Counted from the stretch's first letter, positions 20,566 to 31,101 are shown. The stretch is 64,000 bases of DNA from an uncultured Bacteroides sp. (GCA_947038155.1 CAMQVH010000007.1:62001-126000), one strand, 5' to 3'. The notes: generated by a model not told the origin, from the sequence alone. Numbers and translations: made by a program.

Positions 20566-21831
20566 TCATTCGATTTCTTCTTCGGAATTTTCCGGCTCTA
20601 TAATAACCAAATCTTCCGATGGAAATTTCACATTGTCTACATACTGCATCGCAGGAGGATCTTCGTCCCATATACCCAACGTAGCGAAGTCTGAGAATTC
20701 CCAATTGCCGGTCAACTCTTCCATTTTATCATCTGCCACCCTTGTGAAAGGCATATACATAATCAGACCGGACTCTGCCGACGGATCGAGAGGCAGATAC
20801 TCCTTGTCTATGATTTCGCCTTCGGTCAACGCCCTGTTCCACATACGCGCTTCGCGGAGGTAGACACCGGAGTATTTGGTATTACCGATATACAAGCAAC
20901 ACTTGGGGTCGTCAGAGAAAGCGATGGGCGAAGTCGGGAACGTTTTCTGCAACTCTCCGTTCACATAAACCGATACGGTGGAAGCATCTCTGTGGACAAA
21001 AGTAATATGCAACCATCTATTATTAGACAGAGACTTTTGAGTGAAAGTTTCCTCTCCGTCGCGCCCGTTCTTAACCTGTATGCCCCGCTGACGTTCAATA
21101 CGGGTATAGAAATTGCCCGCACCGTTTTGGATGGACATAACCGTCCAGTTACCATCCCTATTAGGCAAGTTCCTATAGTACATGCTCACCTGCATGGTCC
21201 AATTAAACATAGGATCTTTTCTGATTTCCTCATTAGGTACCAGTGCGATACTTCCTCCACGTCTGAATTGTCCAACAGAAGTGATTATCTCACGGTTCAG
21301 ACGGATGAGGGTAGACCTCGGCGAACTCAATATCTTATATTGGGAAGCAGCAGTCACACTTACCGGCACGGCCAAACGCTTAAAAGGAGGATATTTGGTC
21401 TCATCCAATTTCGGAATCCTCACCTCCACACTGGCGTTGTACTTTCCAGGCTCGATGGTCACCACGGCTTTTCCATGCGTTTCTTTCGTTTTTTTGGCAT
21501 CCTCGCTATCTTTAGTGACGAACACAAAATCTTCTGCCGCCAAAGCTTCCATCGACAGACCAGCCTCGGCATTATATGCCGCCAACATTTCCTCATCCAA
21601 CTCTATGGTCACTTCCACCGGTTTGTCAGCCAAATTAGCCAATCGGGGAGTGATTACAGCACTGGCACCCTCATTGGTCACTACCACTGAAATTACGCCA
21701 TTACTGGTGGAGTTGCCCATATAAACCGCATTGCCGGTACCTTCTCCTTCACCGGTGACCATATCGCAAGCGGTAAAAAGTCCTAAGGACAGAACTACTA
21801 ACGCTATATATTTTTTCATTTTATGCTTCAT
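20566..21831 (-). CDS. DUF1735 plus LamG-like lipoprotein (putative surface glycan-binding protein)
   Basis: 421 aa; FTACDMVTG lipobox; NNRWLHITFVHRDASTVSVYVNGELQKTFPTSPIAFSDDPKCCLYIGNTKYSGVYLREARMWNRALTEGEI is LamG/concanavalin-like. Confidence 0.8.
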   Translation of the reverse strand: MKHKMKKYIALVVLSLGLFTACDMVTGEGEGTGNAVYMGNSTSNGVISVVVTNEGASAVITPRLANLADKPVEVTIELDEEMLAAYNAEAGLSMEALAAEDFVFVTKDSEDAKKTKETHGKAVVTIEPGKYNASVEVRIPKLDETKYPPFKRLAVPVSVTAASQYKILSSPRSTLIRLNREIITSVGQFRRGGSIALVPNEEIRKDPMFNWTMQVSMYYRNLPNRDGNWTVMSIQNGAGNFYTRIERQRGIQVKNGRDGEETFTQKSLSNNRWLHITFVHRDASTVSVYVNGELQKTFPTSPIAFSDDPKCCLYIGNTKYSGVYLREARMWNRALTEGEIIDKEYLPLDPSAESGLIMYMPFTRVADDKMEELTGNWEFSDFATLGIWDEDPPAMQYVDNVKFPSEDLVIIEPENSEEEIE

Positions 21832-21847
21832 TTTATAACGTGATTAT

Positions 21848-22966
21848 TTACTTAATAGGAGGATTCATGATAGAAATCGCCTTCCGTACGTTACGATACT
21901 CATTCTTCTCGGCTGCATCCGCATTGATGTGATAAGCACCGATTCCACCGGCCACACCGTCAAGGGTATTCACTATGAAATCCGCATAGCGAGTAAAATT
22001 CCCTTGGTTTGCGACGGCATTTTCAAATGTCTCCGTATAAATAATCCGGTCTTTCACATCGTTTCCCAAACGCTCGGTTATCCGAGACGGCCAAGAAGAG
22101 TAACCACCATGATAAGATTGTGCCACAAAGTAAGAGAAAAGACCTTTCATACTCGGAGACAGCCAATGAATTGAACCATTAATATTCAGTATTCTCTCTT
22201 TGCCGTCCTTGGCCTCCAGTTCGTCCAGACCATCGCGCAACGCTTGAAAGAAGAAGTTCTCATAATCTTTATTGCTATCTTGGCTACAAGAAATAATGGG
22301 CATTTCCTTACTCCATGGTTCTCCCTGATTCCAGTTTCCACAGTGCATTCCTCCCCAAGGAGAGGCATAAGAAGGTTCATAGTCGATATCAAAGCCGTCG
22401 TATCCATACTTGGCTATGGAATCGAGGATGGCATCGGCATATTGCTGGATTCCGGTATACGGGTCTTCAGACCATCCCCCGACAGGTTTGTTTTGGAGCC
22501 CGTTGCCTACCTCCTCAACAATCCATCCGACTATCACCTTGGTGCCTTTCTTCTGTACCTCTTTCATCTGTTTCAACCGATTGTCGCTAATATGGAAACA
22601 ATTTCCCCAAATGGAGACAATATCCATACTGTCGGGAAGCAGCGTCAAATTGAAATATTCACCCGGAGCGGTCTCATCCCATGCGTTAAACCATCCGAAC
22701 ATCACCGGATGCTTGGTCTTTTTATACTCCCTCAAATCTGCAAGATAGAGTTCATAGAGGCGTTCGTTCTCCTTGGCTATTCGTACGGAGTCCTCATAAT
22801 TCTGTCGCTTCTGCTCATCTTCTTCCGCCCATTTATCCTTATCACGCTTGTTGTACAAATCTTCCACAGCCTGTTTTTCCAAGTCGATGGTCTCTACATC
22901 AGTGCAGGCAAACATACAACCCGCTATAAGCGATAGAGCAAGCCATATTTTTATGCTATTCATCAT
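21848..22966 (-). CDS. GH18 endo-beta-N-acetylglucosaminidase-like lipoprotein
   Basis: 372 aa; intact GH18 motif YGYDGFDIDYEPS (DxxDxDxE); CMFACTD lipobox. Confidence 0.87.
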   Translation of the reverse strand: MMNSIKIWLALSLIAGCMFACTDVETIDLEKQAVEDLYNKRDKDKWAEEDEQKRQNYEDSVRIAKENERLYELYLADLREYKKTKHPVMFGWFNAWDETAPGEYFNLTLLPDSMDIVSIWGNCFHISDNRLKQMKEVQKKGTKVIVGWIVEEVGNGLQNKPVGGWSEDPYTGIQQYADAILDSIAKYGYDGFDIDYEPSYASPWGGMHCGNWNQGEPWSKEMPIISCSQDSNKDYENFFFQALRDGLDELEAKDGKERILNINGSIHWLSPSMKGLFSYFVAQSYHGGYSSWPSRITERLGNDVKDRIIYTETFENAVANQGNFTRYADFIVNTLDGVAGGIGAYHINADAAEKNEYRNVRKAISIMNPPIK

Positions 22967-22985
22967 TTCTGTATGTATTTAAGAG

Positions 22986-24605
22986 TTAATTTTTTACTTT
23001 TTTATCCCACCATACATTTACGGCGGCATTGTCTACACCACCCAAATACTGCTGGATGGCTTTTGTCAGGTTCTCATTATTGAGTTTGTATTCATCTTCC
23101 GGATAGGGGATACGACGCACTCCATCCTTGTATCCGTCGGTTGTCTTCACACCGGCATTAGTAAGATTGAGCACCGGAGGAATCTGACGCGGATATCCTG
23201 TACGTCTCCATTCGCTCCACGCCTCTTGTCCATCGGGGAAAAGGGCAAGATATTTCTGCGTGATGATGCGTTCCAACTTCTTCTCCATTTCGTCTTCTTC
23301 CACCCACTTCACGGTAATATTGCTGGGAGCCGCATGATTATAGGCAGCCTCCTTCATATCCTTGAAATCTGCCGGAGAAGCGGTACTGTTCAAATAACTG
23401 CCCAAGCTTACCTTACACTCCTCAAACGATTTCTGGATGCCCGATTCATAGAAATACTTAGCACTTCCGCCTCCCATATTGAAACCGGCCAGCACACCTT
23501 CGGCACGCAGGAAGTCTACTTCCGAAGCTCTCATCCAGTAGACAGGATCTTCCTCTTGAATGTTGGGCAAAGATGCCGCGTCATAGGTGTTTGCAGTAAC
23601 CGGCATACCAGCACGCACCGCAGATGCTCCATTATTTTGGAAATAGGTAGCAATACGCGGATCATTATACCCTTTCAAGTAAGATTGAATAGTGGCTCCC
23701 ATGCGGCTGTCATTATATTGTCCGGGATTAGCAATCTGGAACATAGGGTTTCTGATTTCAAAATTGGCACCTTTATGCATTTTCGCCATATCATCTACGC
23801 TTTCCATCACACCCAGCGGGTTTGTAACAGCCATTTCAGCATATTTGCGAGCCAATTCTTCATCGGCATAGCGCACGCGGATAGCCAAACGTAACATCAA
23901 AGAGTTGGCAAAACGTATCCACTTCGCCACATTGCCTTCGTACACCATGTCCGAAGCCAAAGGAACAACAGCACCGCCTCTCATGTAGAAATCGTAAAGA
24001 ATCTGAACCGCTTCATCCAATTCTTCAAAGAACGAATGATACACCGCTTCCTGCGAATCGTATTCCACAGTGAACGAACCACTTCCCGCCTTTGAGTAAG
24101 GGATAGGGCCATACTTATCGGCAGAACGGTGCAACCCCATAATTTTAGCAATCTGTACAATAGCATACAATTCTCTATTAGGATTATCACCATTCAGATT
24201 GATTTTCTTCAACTGAATCCAGGGAGTAAAGATCTTAGACGTAGCATAATCAAACATATGATTTGTCCGATTTACATGGAAAAAGAACGTAGTGGGATTA
24301 GCTCCTTCTTCCCATTTGTTGTCGCGCGGGGAGAAGTAGCCCACCCATGAGTCGCCACAAAGATTGATGGATACCTGATATGCATTAACCTCAGCTGTAT
24401 TGTCTGTTTTTAAAGGCACAGGAATGACGTGTTTTTCCAAGTTAGGCACATAAGCACCATTGAGCACACCGTCCAACTGTTCCATTTCCGTGTCGGAGTA
24501 ATACGGGTTCTTATTGATTTCTTCAAATTCCGAGCATGAGGTAATTGCCATGAGTTCCGCGCATGCCAATAGTACCCCTGTTATCTTTTTTATTTGTAAT
24601 TTCAT
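22986..24605 (-). CDS. SusD-like outer-membrane lipoprotein
   Basis: 539 aa directly downstream of SusC; AITSCSEFEEINKNPY; C-terminal QEAWSEWRRTGYPRQIPPV and RRIPYPEDEYKLN. Confidence 0.9.
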   Translation of the reverse strand: MKLQIKKITGVLLACAELMAITSCSEFEEINKNPYYSDTEMEQLDGVLNGAYVPNLEKHVIPVPLKTDNTAEVNAYQVSINLCGDSWVGYFSPRDNKWEEGANPTTFFFHVNRTNHMFDYATSKIFTPWIQLKKINLNGDNPNRELYAIVQIAKIMGLHRSADKYGPIPYSKAGSGSFTVEYDSQEAVYHSFFEELDEAVQILYDFYMRGGAVVPLASDMVYEGNVAKWIRFANSLMLRLAIRVRYADEELARKYAEMAVTNPLGVMESVDDMAKMHKGANFEIRNPMFQIANPGQYNDSRMGATIQSYLKGYNDPRIATYFQNNGASAVRAGMPVTANTYDAASLPNIQEEDPVYWMRASEVDFLRAEGVLAGFNMGGGSAKYFYESGIQKSFEECKVSLGSYLNSTASPADFKDMKEAAYNHAAPSNITVKWVEEDEMEKKLERIITQKYLALFPDGQEAWSEWRRTGYPRQIPPVLNLTNAGVKTTDGYKDGVRRIPYPEDEYKLNNENLTKAIQQYLGGVDNAAVNVWWDKKVKN

Positions 24606-24626
24606 AAATCTGAATATATTTAGTTG

Positions 24627-27600
24627 TTACAAGCTGAACTTAACACTGAATCCTAAGTTTCTCAAACTAGGCGGCATAAAGAAATCGCTACGGTTGTAAG
24701 TACCTGTAGAACCATTCATATCAGGATCGAACGGAGCTTTGCAGTAAAACATAAAAAGGTTACGTCCTACGAAAGAAACAGTAGCGTTGCTGAACACATT
24801 GCCTAGCCACTTCTTCGGCAACGAATAGGTCAATGAAAGTTCTTGAAGACGAATGTTGGTAGCATCATAAGTATAGTAAGCCATCAGTCCCTGTCCACCT
24901 ACAGTGTTATAAAAGCGTTCGGGGTCATACATATACCCATCAAGCATAACACCACCATTATCGCGCGCCTTGGCAGATACTTCGGACACGCCGAATGCGT
25001 CCATAAATGCCTGTGTCTGAGATGTAACGACACCACCGAAGCGTCCGGTAACCATCACACCCAACGAGAAGTTCTTGTAACTGATATCATGGCGCCATCC
25101 CATAGTGAAGTCGGGATCGGAAGAGCCCAGGCGAATACGCTGGCTGCGGTCTACCTGATAGCCATTTGCCTGTTCCACCAATTTGCCGTCTCTGCCACGT
25201 TGCAAAACACCTGTGGTGAAGATATCAGACATAGAATAGCCTTCGCGCAGATAAACGCCACCAGCTTCCTGCAACGAAAGTTCGGTAATACTAATTGATG
25301 TACCATCAATCGGATTAATCTGATTGTGCACCATCTCTTGAATCTTGTTCTTGTTGGCAGTGAACGTCAGGTGTGTAGAGTAGTTTACCTTACCATATTT
25401 GTCATTATACCCCCACGTCATTTCCACACCGCGGTTGCGCACCTTACCAGCCTGCACATAGAAGCCTGAATAACCGGTGGAAGAAGCCAACTGTGAGAAG
25501 AATGTCTGATTGTAAGTATTGGATTGGTAGATGGTACCGTCGAACGTAATACGTCCGTCCCAGAAACGTGCATTAAGACCTAACTCGTAGGACTTCGTAC
25601 GCTCAGGCTTGAAATCGGGATACGGGAAACTACCTATCGGATCAATCGCACCACTATTGATGACATGAGTAATAGTACCTGGAGTGATACCCACCTGTGA
25701 GATAGGCGAACCTACCTCGGTGTAAGATGCGCGCAACTTTAAATAAGAGATAAAGTCGGGCAACTTCACCATTTCGCTGATAATACCGGAAAGTCCGATA
25801 GAAGGGTAGAAGATTCCCTCTACATCACCGTTACTAACCAATTGCGAGGCCCAATCACAACGTCCGGTAGCCGACAAATAAAGCATATTTTTCCATCCCA
25901 ATTCAGCACTGGCAAATACAGCAAGGTTACGTGTACGATGGTAGCCTTGTGCTCTCTTACCCGAAGCAGGTTCCAAATTGGCAAGGGAGAAAAGGTTGGG
26001 TATTGTCATCAACTTGCCGCCCAAATCGACGCTACGCGTATAATGGTCTTCAAAGCTACCGCCCACATTGGCAGTCAGCGAGAAATCCTTGCCAAAACGT
26101 TTGTTTACGTTTGCCATCACATCAGCGTACGTCTGTGTGTAGAATTCTTCTTTCAGCTCATAGCTACCTTTGGAAGAACCGGTGTAGAGCTCAAGCGTAG
26201 AAGCGCTAAGCTTGCGTTCTTCAGTAGCGTGGCTCTTGTCCAACCGCACACGTCCGGCAATATTCAACCAGTCAAGGATGTCATATTGCAGTCTGGCATG
26301 AAGCATATAGCGGTTTTTCTTGGAGGGGAACATTTCGCGGTTGACAATCCAATAGGGATTTTCAAACGAAAGTCCTTGGTCACCATACTCCCAATGCTGC
26401 GTGGAAAAACGACGTTCTTCGTTGTAACGTTCGTATATCTTCACATTCTCGAAATCCTCACCACGGGGAAACAGATAAAGCGGGAACAACGGGTTGAAGT
26501 AGCGTCCGCCCGAAACCATGTTCTGCTCGGCTTGAATGACGTAGCTGGCACCTAAATCGACATGCAATTTATCGTTCAGCATCAACGCAGTATTTCTGAA
26601 AGAGAAATTGTAACGGTAATATTCGTTGTTCTTGATAATACCTTTAGAATTGGTAGAGGCCAAAGAGATAAACGTTTGATTAGTTCTGGTACCCGAAGAA
26701 ATGTTCAGCGAATTGATGGTGTTCATACCAGTCTTGAAAAAATCCATGGGATCAAATGAGGAAGGTGTAGCCAGTTTCTCGCCCCAGCTTCGATAGGAGT
26801 TTTCCCGGTTACCATAACTGTTCTGAAATTCCGGCGACATCATCGGTTTGGAAAACTCTGTATTGGATGAGAAGTTAATCTTCATCTTTCCCTCTACACC
26901 CTTCTTGGTGTTAATCAGAATCACACCGTTAGCTGCCGACGCACCGTAAAGGGCTGCTGCCGACGGACCTGTCAGTACAGAGATGCTTTCGATATCCTCA
27001 GGGTTGAAATCGGAGATACCTTCACTACCAGCCACTGCACCATATTCTGTCTGGATGACACCACGTGAAGGGTTTCCAACAGGTATACCGTCCACCACAT
27101 ACAACGCATTATTGTCACCAACGATAGATTTGGAACCACGCATGATGACGCGTGTAGCACCGCCCACACCAGAGGAACTCTTCTGGATATTGACACCAGC
27201 CACCTTACCGTTCAAGCTGTTCATAAAGTTAGCGTCTTTGGCTGCGGTCAGTTCTGAATTACTTACAGTCTGTACATTATAGGAAAGCGCTTTTTCAGCA
27301 CGTTTGATACCTAAAGCCGTAACAACCACTTCATCCAGTGCCTGCGAACCATCCTCCAACACTACATTGATTACATTTTCTTTTACAGCCACTTCCTTAG
27401 GCTGATAGCCGATATAGGAAAACACCAATATGGGAGTGGCACCTTGTGTGGTAATATGATAGTTACCGTCTATATTAGTTACAGTTCCGTTAGCAGTCCC
27501 TTTTTCAAGCACAGTAACTCCAATTAGCGGATCACCTTTTCCATCCACTACATTACCCGCCACATTTCTGCTTTTAGATTTTTTAGCAGCCTGTTCCGGA

Positions 27601-27905
27601 ATAATCATTATATAAGTATCTTTTACGGTATACGTGAACCCCGTTCCGGCAAGAATAGTATTCAGCGCCTGCTCCAAAGGCTGGTTGTTTATATCTAAAG
27701 ATATTCTTGTATTAGGGAGTTGAGAACTGTTGTAAGATACAGACATTTTGGTCTGTTCCCTAACGTCAGCCAAAGCTGTCTGCAATGAAATATTCTTCTT
27801 TTTTATTGTTATTTTACTATTACTTTGGGCATAAAGTATTGACCCTATTAATAATAGAAAAGTTATTAATATACTTTTTCTAGTGTTTTCCAGATATAAA
27901 TTCAT
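24627..27905 (-). CDS. SusC/RagA-type TonB-linked outer-membrane protein with N-terminal STN domain
   Basis: 1092 aa; STN domain, carboxypeptidase-like GNVVDGKGDPLIGVTVLEKGTANGTVTNIDGNY, ALDEVVVTALGIKR, plug and barrel. Confidence 0.95.
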   Translation of the reverse strand: MNLYLENTRKSILITFLLLIGSILYAQSNSKITIKKKNISLQTALADVREQTKMSVSYNSSQLPNTRISLDINNQPLEQALNTILAGTGFTYTVKDTYIMIIPEQAAKKSKSRNVAGNVVDGKGDPLIGVTVLEKGTANGTVTNIDGNYHITTQGATPILVFSYIGYQPKEVAVKENVINVVLEDGSQALDEVVVTALGIKRAEKALSYNVQTVSNSELTAAKDANFMNSLNGKVAGVNIQKSSSGVGGATRVIMRGSKSIVGDNNALYVVDGIPVGNPSRGVIQTEYGAVAGSEGISDFNPEDIESISVLTGPSAAALYGASAANGVILINTKKGVEGKMKINFSSNTEFSKPMMSPEFQNSYGNRENSYRSWGEKLATPSSFDPMDFFKTGMNTINSLNISSGTRTNQTFISLASTNSKGIIKNNEYYRYNFSFRNTALMLNDKLHVDLGASYVIQAEQNMVSGGRYFNPLFPLYLFPRGEDFENVKIYERYNEERRFSTQHWEYGDQGLSFENPYWIVNREMFPSKKNRYMLHARLQYDILDWLNIAGRVRLDKSHATEERKLSASTLELYTGSSKGSYELKEEFYTQTYADVMANVNKRFGKDFSLTANVGGSFEDHYTRSVDLGGKLMTIPNLFSLANLEPASGKRAQGYHRTRNLAVFASAELGWKNMLYLSATGRCDWASQLVSNGDVEGIFYPSIGLSGIISEMVKLPDFISYLKLRASYTEVGSPISQVGITPGTITHVINSGAIDPIGSFPYPDFKPERTKSYELGLNARFWDGRITFDGTIYQSNTYNQTFFSQLASSTGYSGFYVQAGKVRNRGVEMTWGYNDKYGKVNYSTHLTFTANKNKIQEMVHNQINPIDGTSISITELSLQEAGGVYLREGYSMSDIFTTGVLQRGRDGKLVEQANGYQVDRSQRIRLGSSDPDFTMGWRHDISYKNFSLGVMVTGRFGGVVTSQTQAFMDAFGVSEVSAKARDNGGVMLDGYMYDPERFYNTVGGQGLMAYYTYDATNIRLQELSLTYSLPKKWLGNVFSNATVSFVGRNLFMFYCKAPFDPDMNGSTGTYNRSDFFMPPSLRNLGFSVKFSL

Positions 27906-27918
27906 ATCTTTACGACGT

Positions 27919-28040
27919 TTTTAGTTTTAAATCATGTATTTTTTCTCGTTTCTTAAACAAGCAAGAAGTTGCTTATTTGTTTTAGGGCTAAAAATCATTT
28001 CATATCCGGAGAGGGTGGAGCCTCTTCCGGATATTTTTTT
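27919..28040 (+). ncRNA. Candidate antisense sRNA opposite the susC 5' leader
   Basis: Plus-strand TATCTTTA (27905..27912) resembles a -7 box; hairpin ATATCCGGAGAGG...CCTCTTCCGGATAT at 28002..28034 followed by T7. Boundaries inferred. Confidence 0.4.
28002..28040 (+). terminator. Intrinsic terminator oriented to the plus strand between susC and fecR
   Basis: 13-bp stem with one bulge, then TTTTTTT on the plus strand. Confidence 0.75.
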
Positions 28041-28090
28041 ACATAAGCATATTAGATTTAAGTTTAATAAAAAATATTTATTATTTTTCT

Positions 28091-29080
28091 CTACCAAATT
28101 ATATAGCAGATACTGTCTTCCAAACGATAATTGAATTGCCCAATGACCACTTTCATCACCTCCAATGTCTCTTCCAAAGTCGCGTCTTTTCTGAATACAA
28201 AATTATAACGGTCTTGATTAGATTTCTTTGTTGAGATATGAAATGTGATTCCGTAATGACGTTCCAGCGTCCGCACAATTTCGGCGAGAGTGACCTTGTC
28301 GAACACAAGTTCGCCCCTCATCCATGCCGTTACATCTTTCATGTTGGCAGTCAGCAATTGGCAGTCAGCCGTACATTTATTATACACAACCTGATAACCG
28401 GGAGTTAAGACATAACTGGTCGTATCATTGCAATCCACACGCACTTTTCCTTCGATCAAAGAAGCTGTTATCACATCTTCTTCCGGATAAGCTTTCACAT
28501 TAAACTCTGTTCCCAAGGCAGTTATTGCCATATTTGAGGATCGCACAATGAAAGGTTTCTCCGGATTTTTCGCCACTTTAAATTCTGCTTCTCCCATCAG
28601 ATAAACCGTCCGGGTCTTTCCCTCCAGATTTTCAGGATAAAATACATATGAACCGGAATTCAGATGTACGGTAGTTCCATCCGGAAGACTGATTGTCTCT
28701 TTAGCTCCATTATTCACATAATGTTCCACCATCACGGCGTTGTCTCTGTCAAAATGGTTGTAACTTACCCACAAAGTAGCCGTCACAGACAGAAAGACGA
28801 TAACAGCAGCTGCCGCAACAGATTTCCACCACTTCCAGCGGTTGGTATTTGTAATCCTTGGAGTGTATTCAATGCCGATTTTATCCAATATCTGCTGAAA
28901 CGAATGCTCCATACCGCGTTCAGACTTTCCTTTTGTCTCAAACCATAGATTATGAAGTGCTGTTTCTTTCTCTTCTGCAGAATCAGAACTGATCATCCAA
29001 CGGTGAAATCTGTCGATTGTCCGCTTTGAATAATCAAAGTCAATAAAAAAGCGTAGCTGTTTTTCCAATTTACTTTTCAT
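28091..29080 (-). CDS. FecR-type anti-sigma factor
   Basis: 329 aa; cytoplasmic N-terminus, TM AAAVIVFLSVTATLWV, FecR core ISLPDGTTVHLNSGSYVFYPENL...VYLMGEAEFKVAKN. Confidence 0.92.
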   Translation of the reverse strand: MKSKLEKQLRFFIDFDYSKRTIDRFHRWMISSDSAEEKETALHNLWFETKGKSERGMEHSFQQILDKIGIEYTPRITNTNRWKWWKSVAAAAVIVFLSVTATLWVSYNHFDRDNAVMVEHYVNNGAKETISLPDGTTVHLNSGSYVFYPENLEGKTRTVYLMGEAEFKVAKNPEKPFIVRSSNMAITALGTEFNVKAYPEEDVITASLIEGKVRVDCNDTTSYVLTPGYQVVYNKCTADCQLLTANMKDVTAWMRGELVFDKVTLAEIVRTLERHYGITFHISTKKSNQDRYNFVFRKDATLEETLEVMKVVIGQFNYRLEDSICYIIW

Positions 29081-29132
29081 CTATGCCAAATCAAGTGTTA
29101 CATATAAGAGACAACTTGCCAGACATACCTAC

Positions 29133-29681
29133 TTAGTCTAAATAGAAAAAAAATAAAAATAAAACGATTTTTTTCAAATCTTGAAGGGCTTTATAAATAT
29201 GTTGTTCAACTGTACGAACCGAAACATTCAGTTTCTCAGCAATTTCCGGTGAAGTCATACCTTCCTCTCTGCTCATTAGAAAAACACGCCTACGCTGTTC
29301 CGGCATACGTTCAAGGGCCATCTGAACAAAAAGCTCAAGTTCATGAGCACAAAATTCATCATCCGGCGTAGGCAATCCCTGCTCCGCCATTCGCATTTTT
29401 TCTGCTGCGATATCCAAATAGTCATATTCTACAGCCTTGTGCTTCAAAAAATTATAGATATGGTTCCGTACAACTGTATATAAATAACTATCCAATTTTT
29501 CACGTTCTAACCATAAATCCGGTTTCTCCCATAGCTTAACAAAAATATCTTGAGCTATGTCTTCTGCATCTTCTTCCGATTTTAACAATTGCCATGCGAA
29601 AGTCTTTACTTTGGGAAAATTCAGATCAAAAAACTTTTTAAAACGAAGAACTTTATCTTCCATTCGTGTGATAATCATCAT
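29133..29681 (-). CDS. ECF-family RNA polymerase sigma factor
   Basis: 182 aa; SEEDAEDIAQDIFVKLWE (region 2) and REEGMTSPEIAEKLNVSVRTVEQHIYKALQDLK (region 4). Confidence 0.93.
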   Translation of the reverse strand: MMIITRMEDKVLRFKKFFDLNFPKVKTFAWQLLKSEEDAEDIAQDIFVKLWEKPDLWLEREKLDSYLYTVVRNHIYNFLKHKAVEYDYLDIAAEKMRMAEQGLPTPDDEFCAHELELFVQMALERMPEQRRRVFLMSREEGMTSPEIAEKLNVSVRTVEQHIYKALQDLKKIVLFLFFFYLD

Positions 29682-29947
29682 GTATATCCATTAAGATTAA
29701 CAAGTAAAATATAAAATCCTCCAACAAAATTAATTATTAAATAATTTATCAACAACCTTTTCATAAGAAAACATTCAAAAAAATAAGTTCTCAAGGCCCT
29801 CTTTGGCATAAACCACTAATAATCAACATATAAGTATTTCTTTATTAATTTTATTTGAAACAATTACGCAAAATGACTATCTTTGTGTAAAAATAATTAG
29901 TAACAATATAACATCTGAATCACAACGCTAAAGCAGTATATCCAACT

Positions 29948-31015
29948 ATGAAATATGATATTCCGTATATGGCAACCGAGGCTGTAAGCCTGCTTAAATC
30001 ATTGATTAGTATACCTTCCATCAGCCGGGAAGAGACTCAGGCTGCCGATTTTCTGCAGAACTATATCGAAATGGAAGGTATGCAGACCGGACGCAAGGGA
30101 AACAATGTATGGTGTCTCAGCCCGATGTTCGACCTGAAGAAGCCGACTATCCTGCTTAACTCCCACATAGACACGGTAAAGCCGGTGAACGGCTGGCGGA
30201 AAGATCCGTTCACCCCGCGCGAAGAAAACGGTAAGTTATATGGATTAGGAAGCAATGATGCCGGTGCCAGCGTTGTCTCTCTGTTACAGGTGTTCCTGCA
30301 ACTATGTCGTACTTCGCAGAAGTATAATCTGATTTATCTCGCTTCCTGCGAAGAAGAAGTTTCGGGAAAAGACGGAATTGAAAGTGTACTGCCGGGGCTT
30401 CCGCCCGTTTCATTCGCCATCGTAGGCGAACCTACGGAGATGCAGCCTGCCATTGCCGAAAAAGGATTAATGGTTTTGGACGTGACCGCGACAGGGAAAG
30501 CCGGACATGCGGCACGCAATGAAGGTGACAATGCTATATATAAGGTATTGGATGATATTGCCTGGTTCCGCGATTATCGTTTTGAAAAAGAATCCCCACT
30601 GCTGGGTGCTGTGAAAATGAGTGTCACTGTAATCAATGCAGGTACGCAACATAATGTAGTTCCCGATAAATGCACTTTCGTTGTCGATATTCGTAGCAAT
30701 GAACTTTACTCCAATGAGGAATTATTTGCCGAAATCAAGAAGCATATTTCTTGTGAAGCGAAGGCACGTTCGTATCGTCTCAACTCTTCACGAATTGACG
30801 AGAAGCATCCGTTCGTTCAAAGGGCTATAAAAATAGGATGCGTTCCTTTCGGCTCTCCTACCCTGTCCGACCAGGCATTAATGTCCTTTCCATCGGTGAA
30901 AATAGGACCGGGACGTTCTTCACGCTCGCACACGGCAGAGGAATATATCATGTTGAAGGAGATAGAAGAAGCCATCGGGCTGTATTTAGAGTTATTGGAC
31001 GGGCTTCTGATTTAA
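29948..31015 (+). CDS. argE: M20-family acetylornithine deacetylase-like enzyme
   Basis: 355 aa; LLNSHIDTVKP, GLGSNDAGASVVSLL, EEEVSGKDGIE, GEPTEMQPAIAEKGLMV, PGRSSRSHTAEEYI. TATCTTTG box upstream. Confidence 0.8.
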   Translation: MKYDIPYMATEAVSLLKSLISIPSISREETQAADFLQNYIEMEGMQTGRKGNNVWCLSPMFDLKKPTILLNSHIDTVKPVNGWRKDPFTPREENGKLYGLGSNDAGASVVSLLQVFLQLCRTSQKYNLIYLASCEEEVSGKDGIESVLPGLPPVSFAIVGEPTEMQPAIAEKGLMVLDVTATGKAGHAARNEGDNAIYKVLDDIAWFRDYRFEKESPLLGAVKMSVTVINAGTQHNVVPDKCTFVVDIRSNELYSNEELFAEIKKHISCEAKARSYRLNSSRIDEKHPFVQRAIKIGCVPFGSPTLSDQALMSFPSVKIGPGRSSRSHTAEEYIMLKEIEEAIGLYLELLDGLLI

Positions 31016-31024
31016 CAGAAGCCC
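31001..31024 (+). terminator. argE terminator overlapping the stop codon
   Basis: GGGCTTCTG-atttaa-CAGAAGCCC; the TAA stop lies in the loop. T-tract is weak. Confidence 0.55.
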
Positions 31025-31101
31025 ATTCATGTTCTAAAATTCAATCTACTAATATATCACATACACTATCTCTTAATATTATCCCCATATTTCAAACATA
31101 A

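Noticed and set aside
22244-22936. 230-aa plus-strand ORF antisense to the GH18 gene
   Set aside because: Shadow ORF of a gene with an intact catalytic motif; no independent support.
25842-26555. 237-aa plus-strand ORF antisense to susC
   Set aside because: Lies wholly inside the strongly supported SusC gene; composition looks like a shadow frame; no recognisable domain.
28002-28034. Hairpin as an attenuator within the fecR-susC transcript
   Set aside because: No T-tract on the PUL (minus) strand; it fits better as a plus-strand terminator, although RNA structure in the susC leader cannot be excluded.
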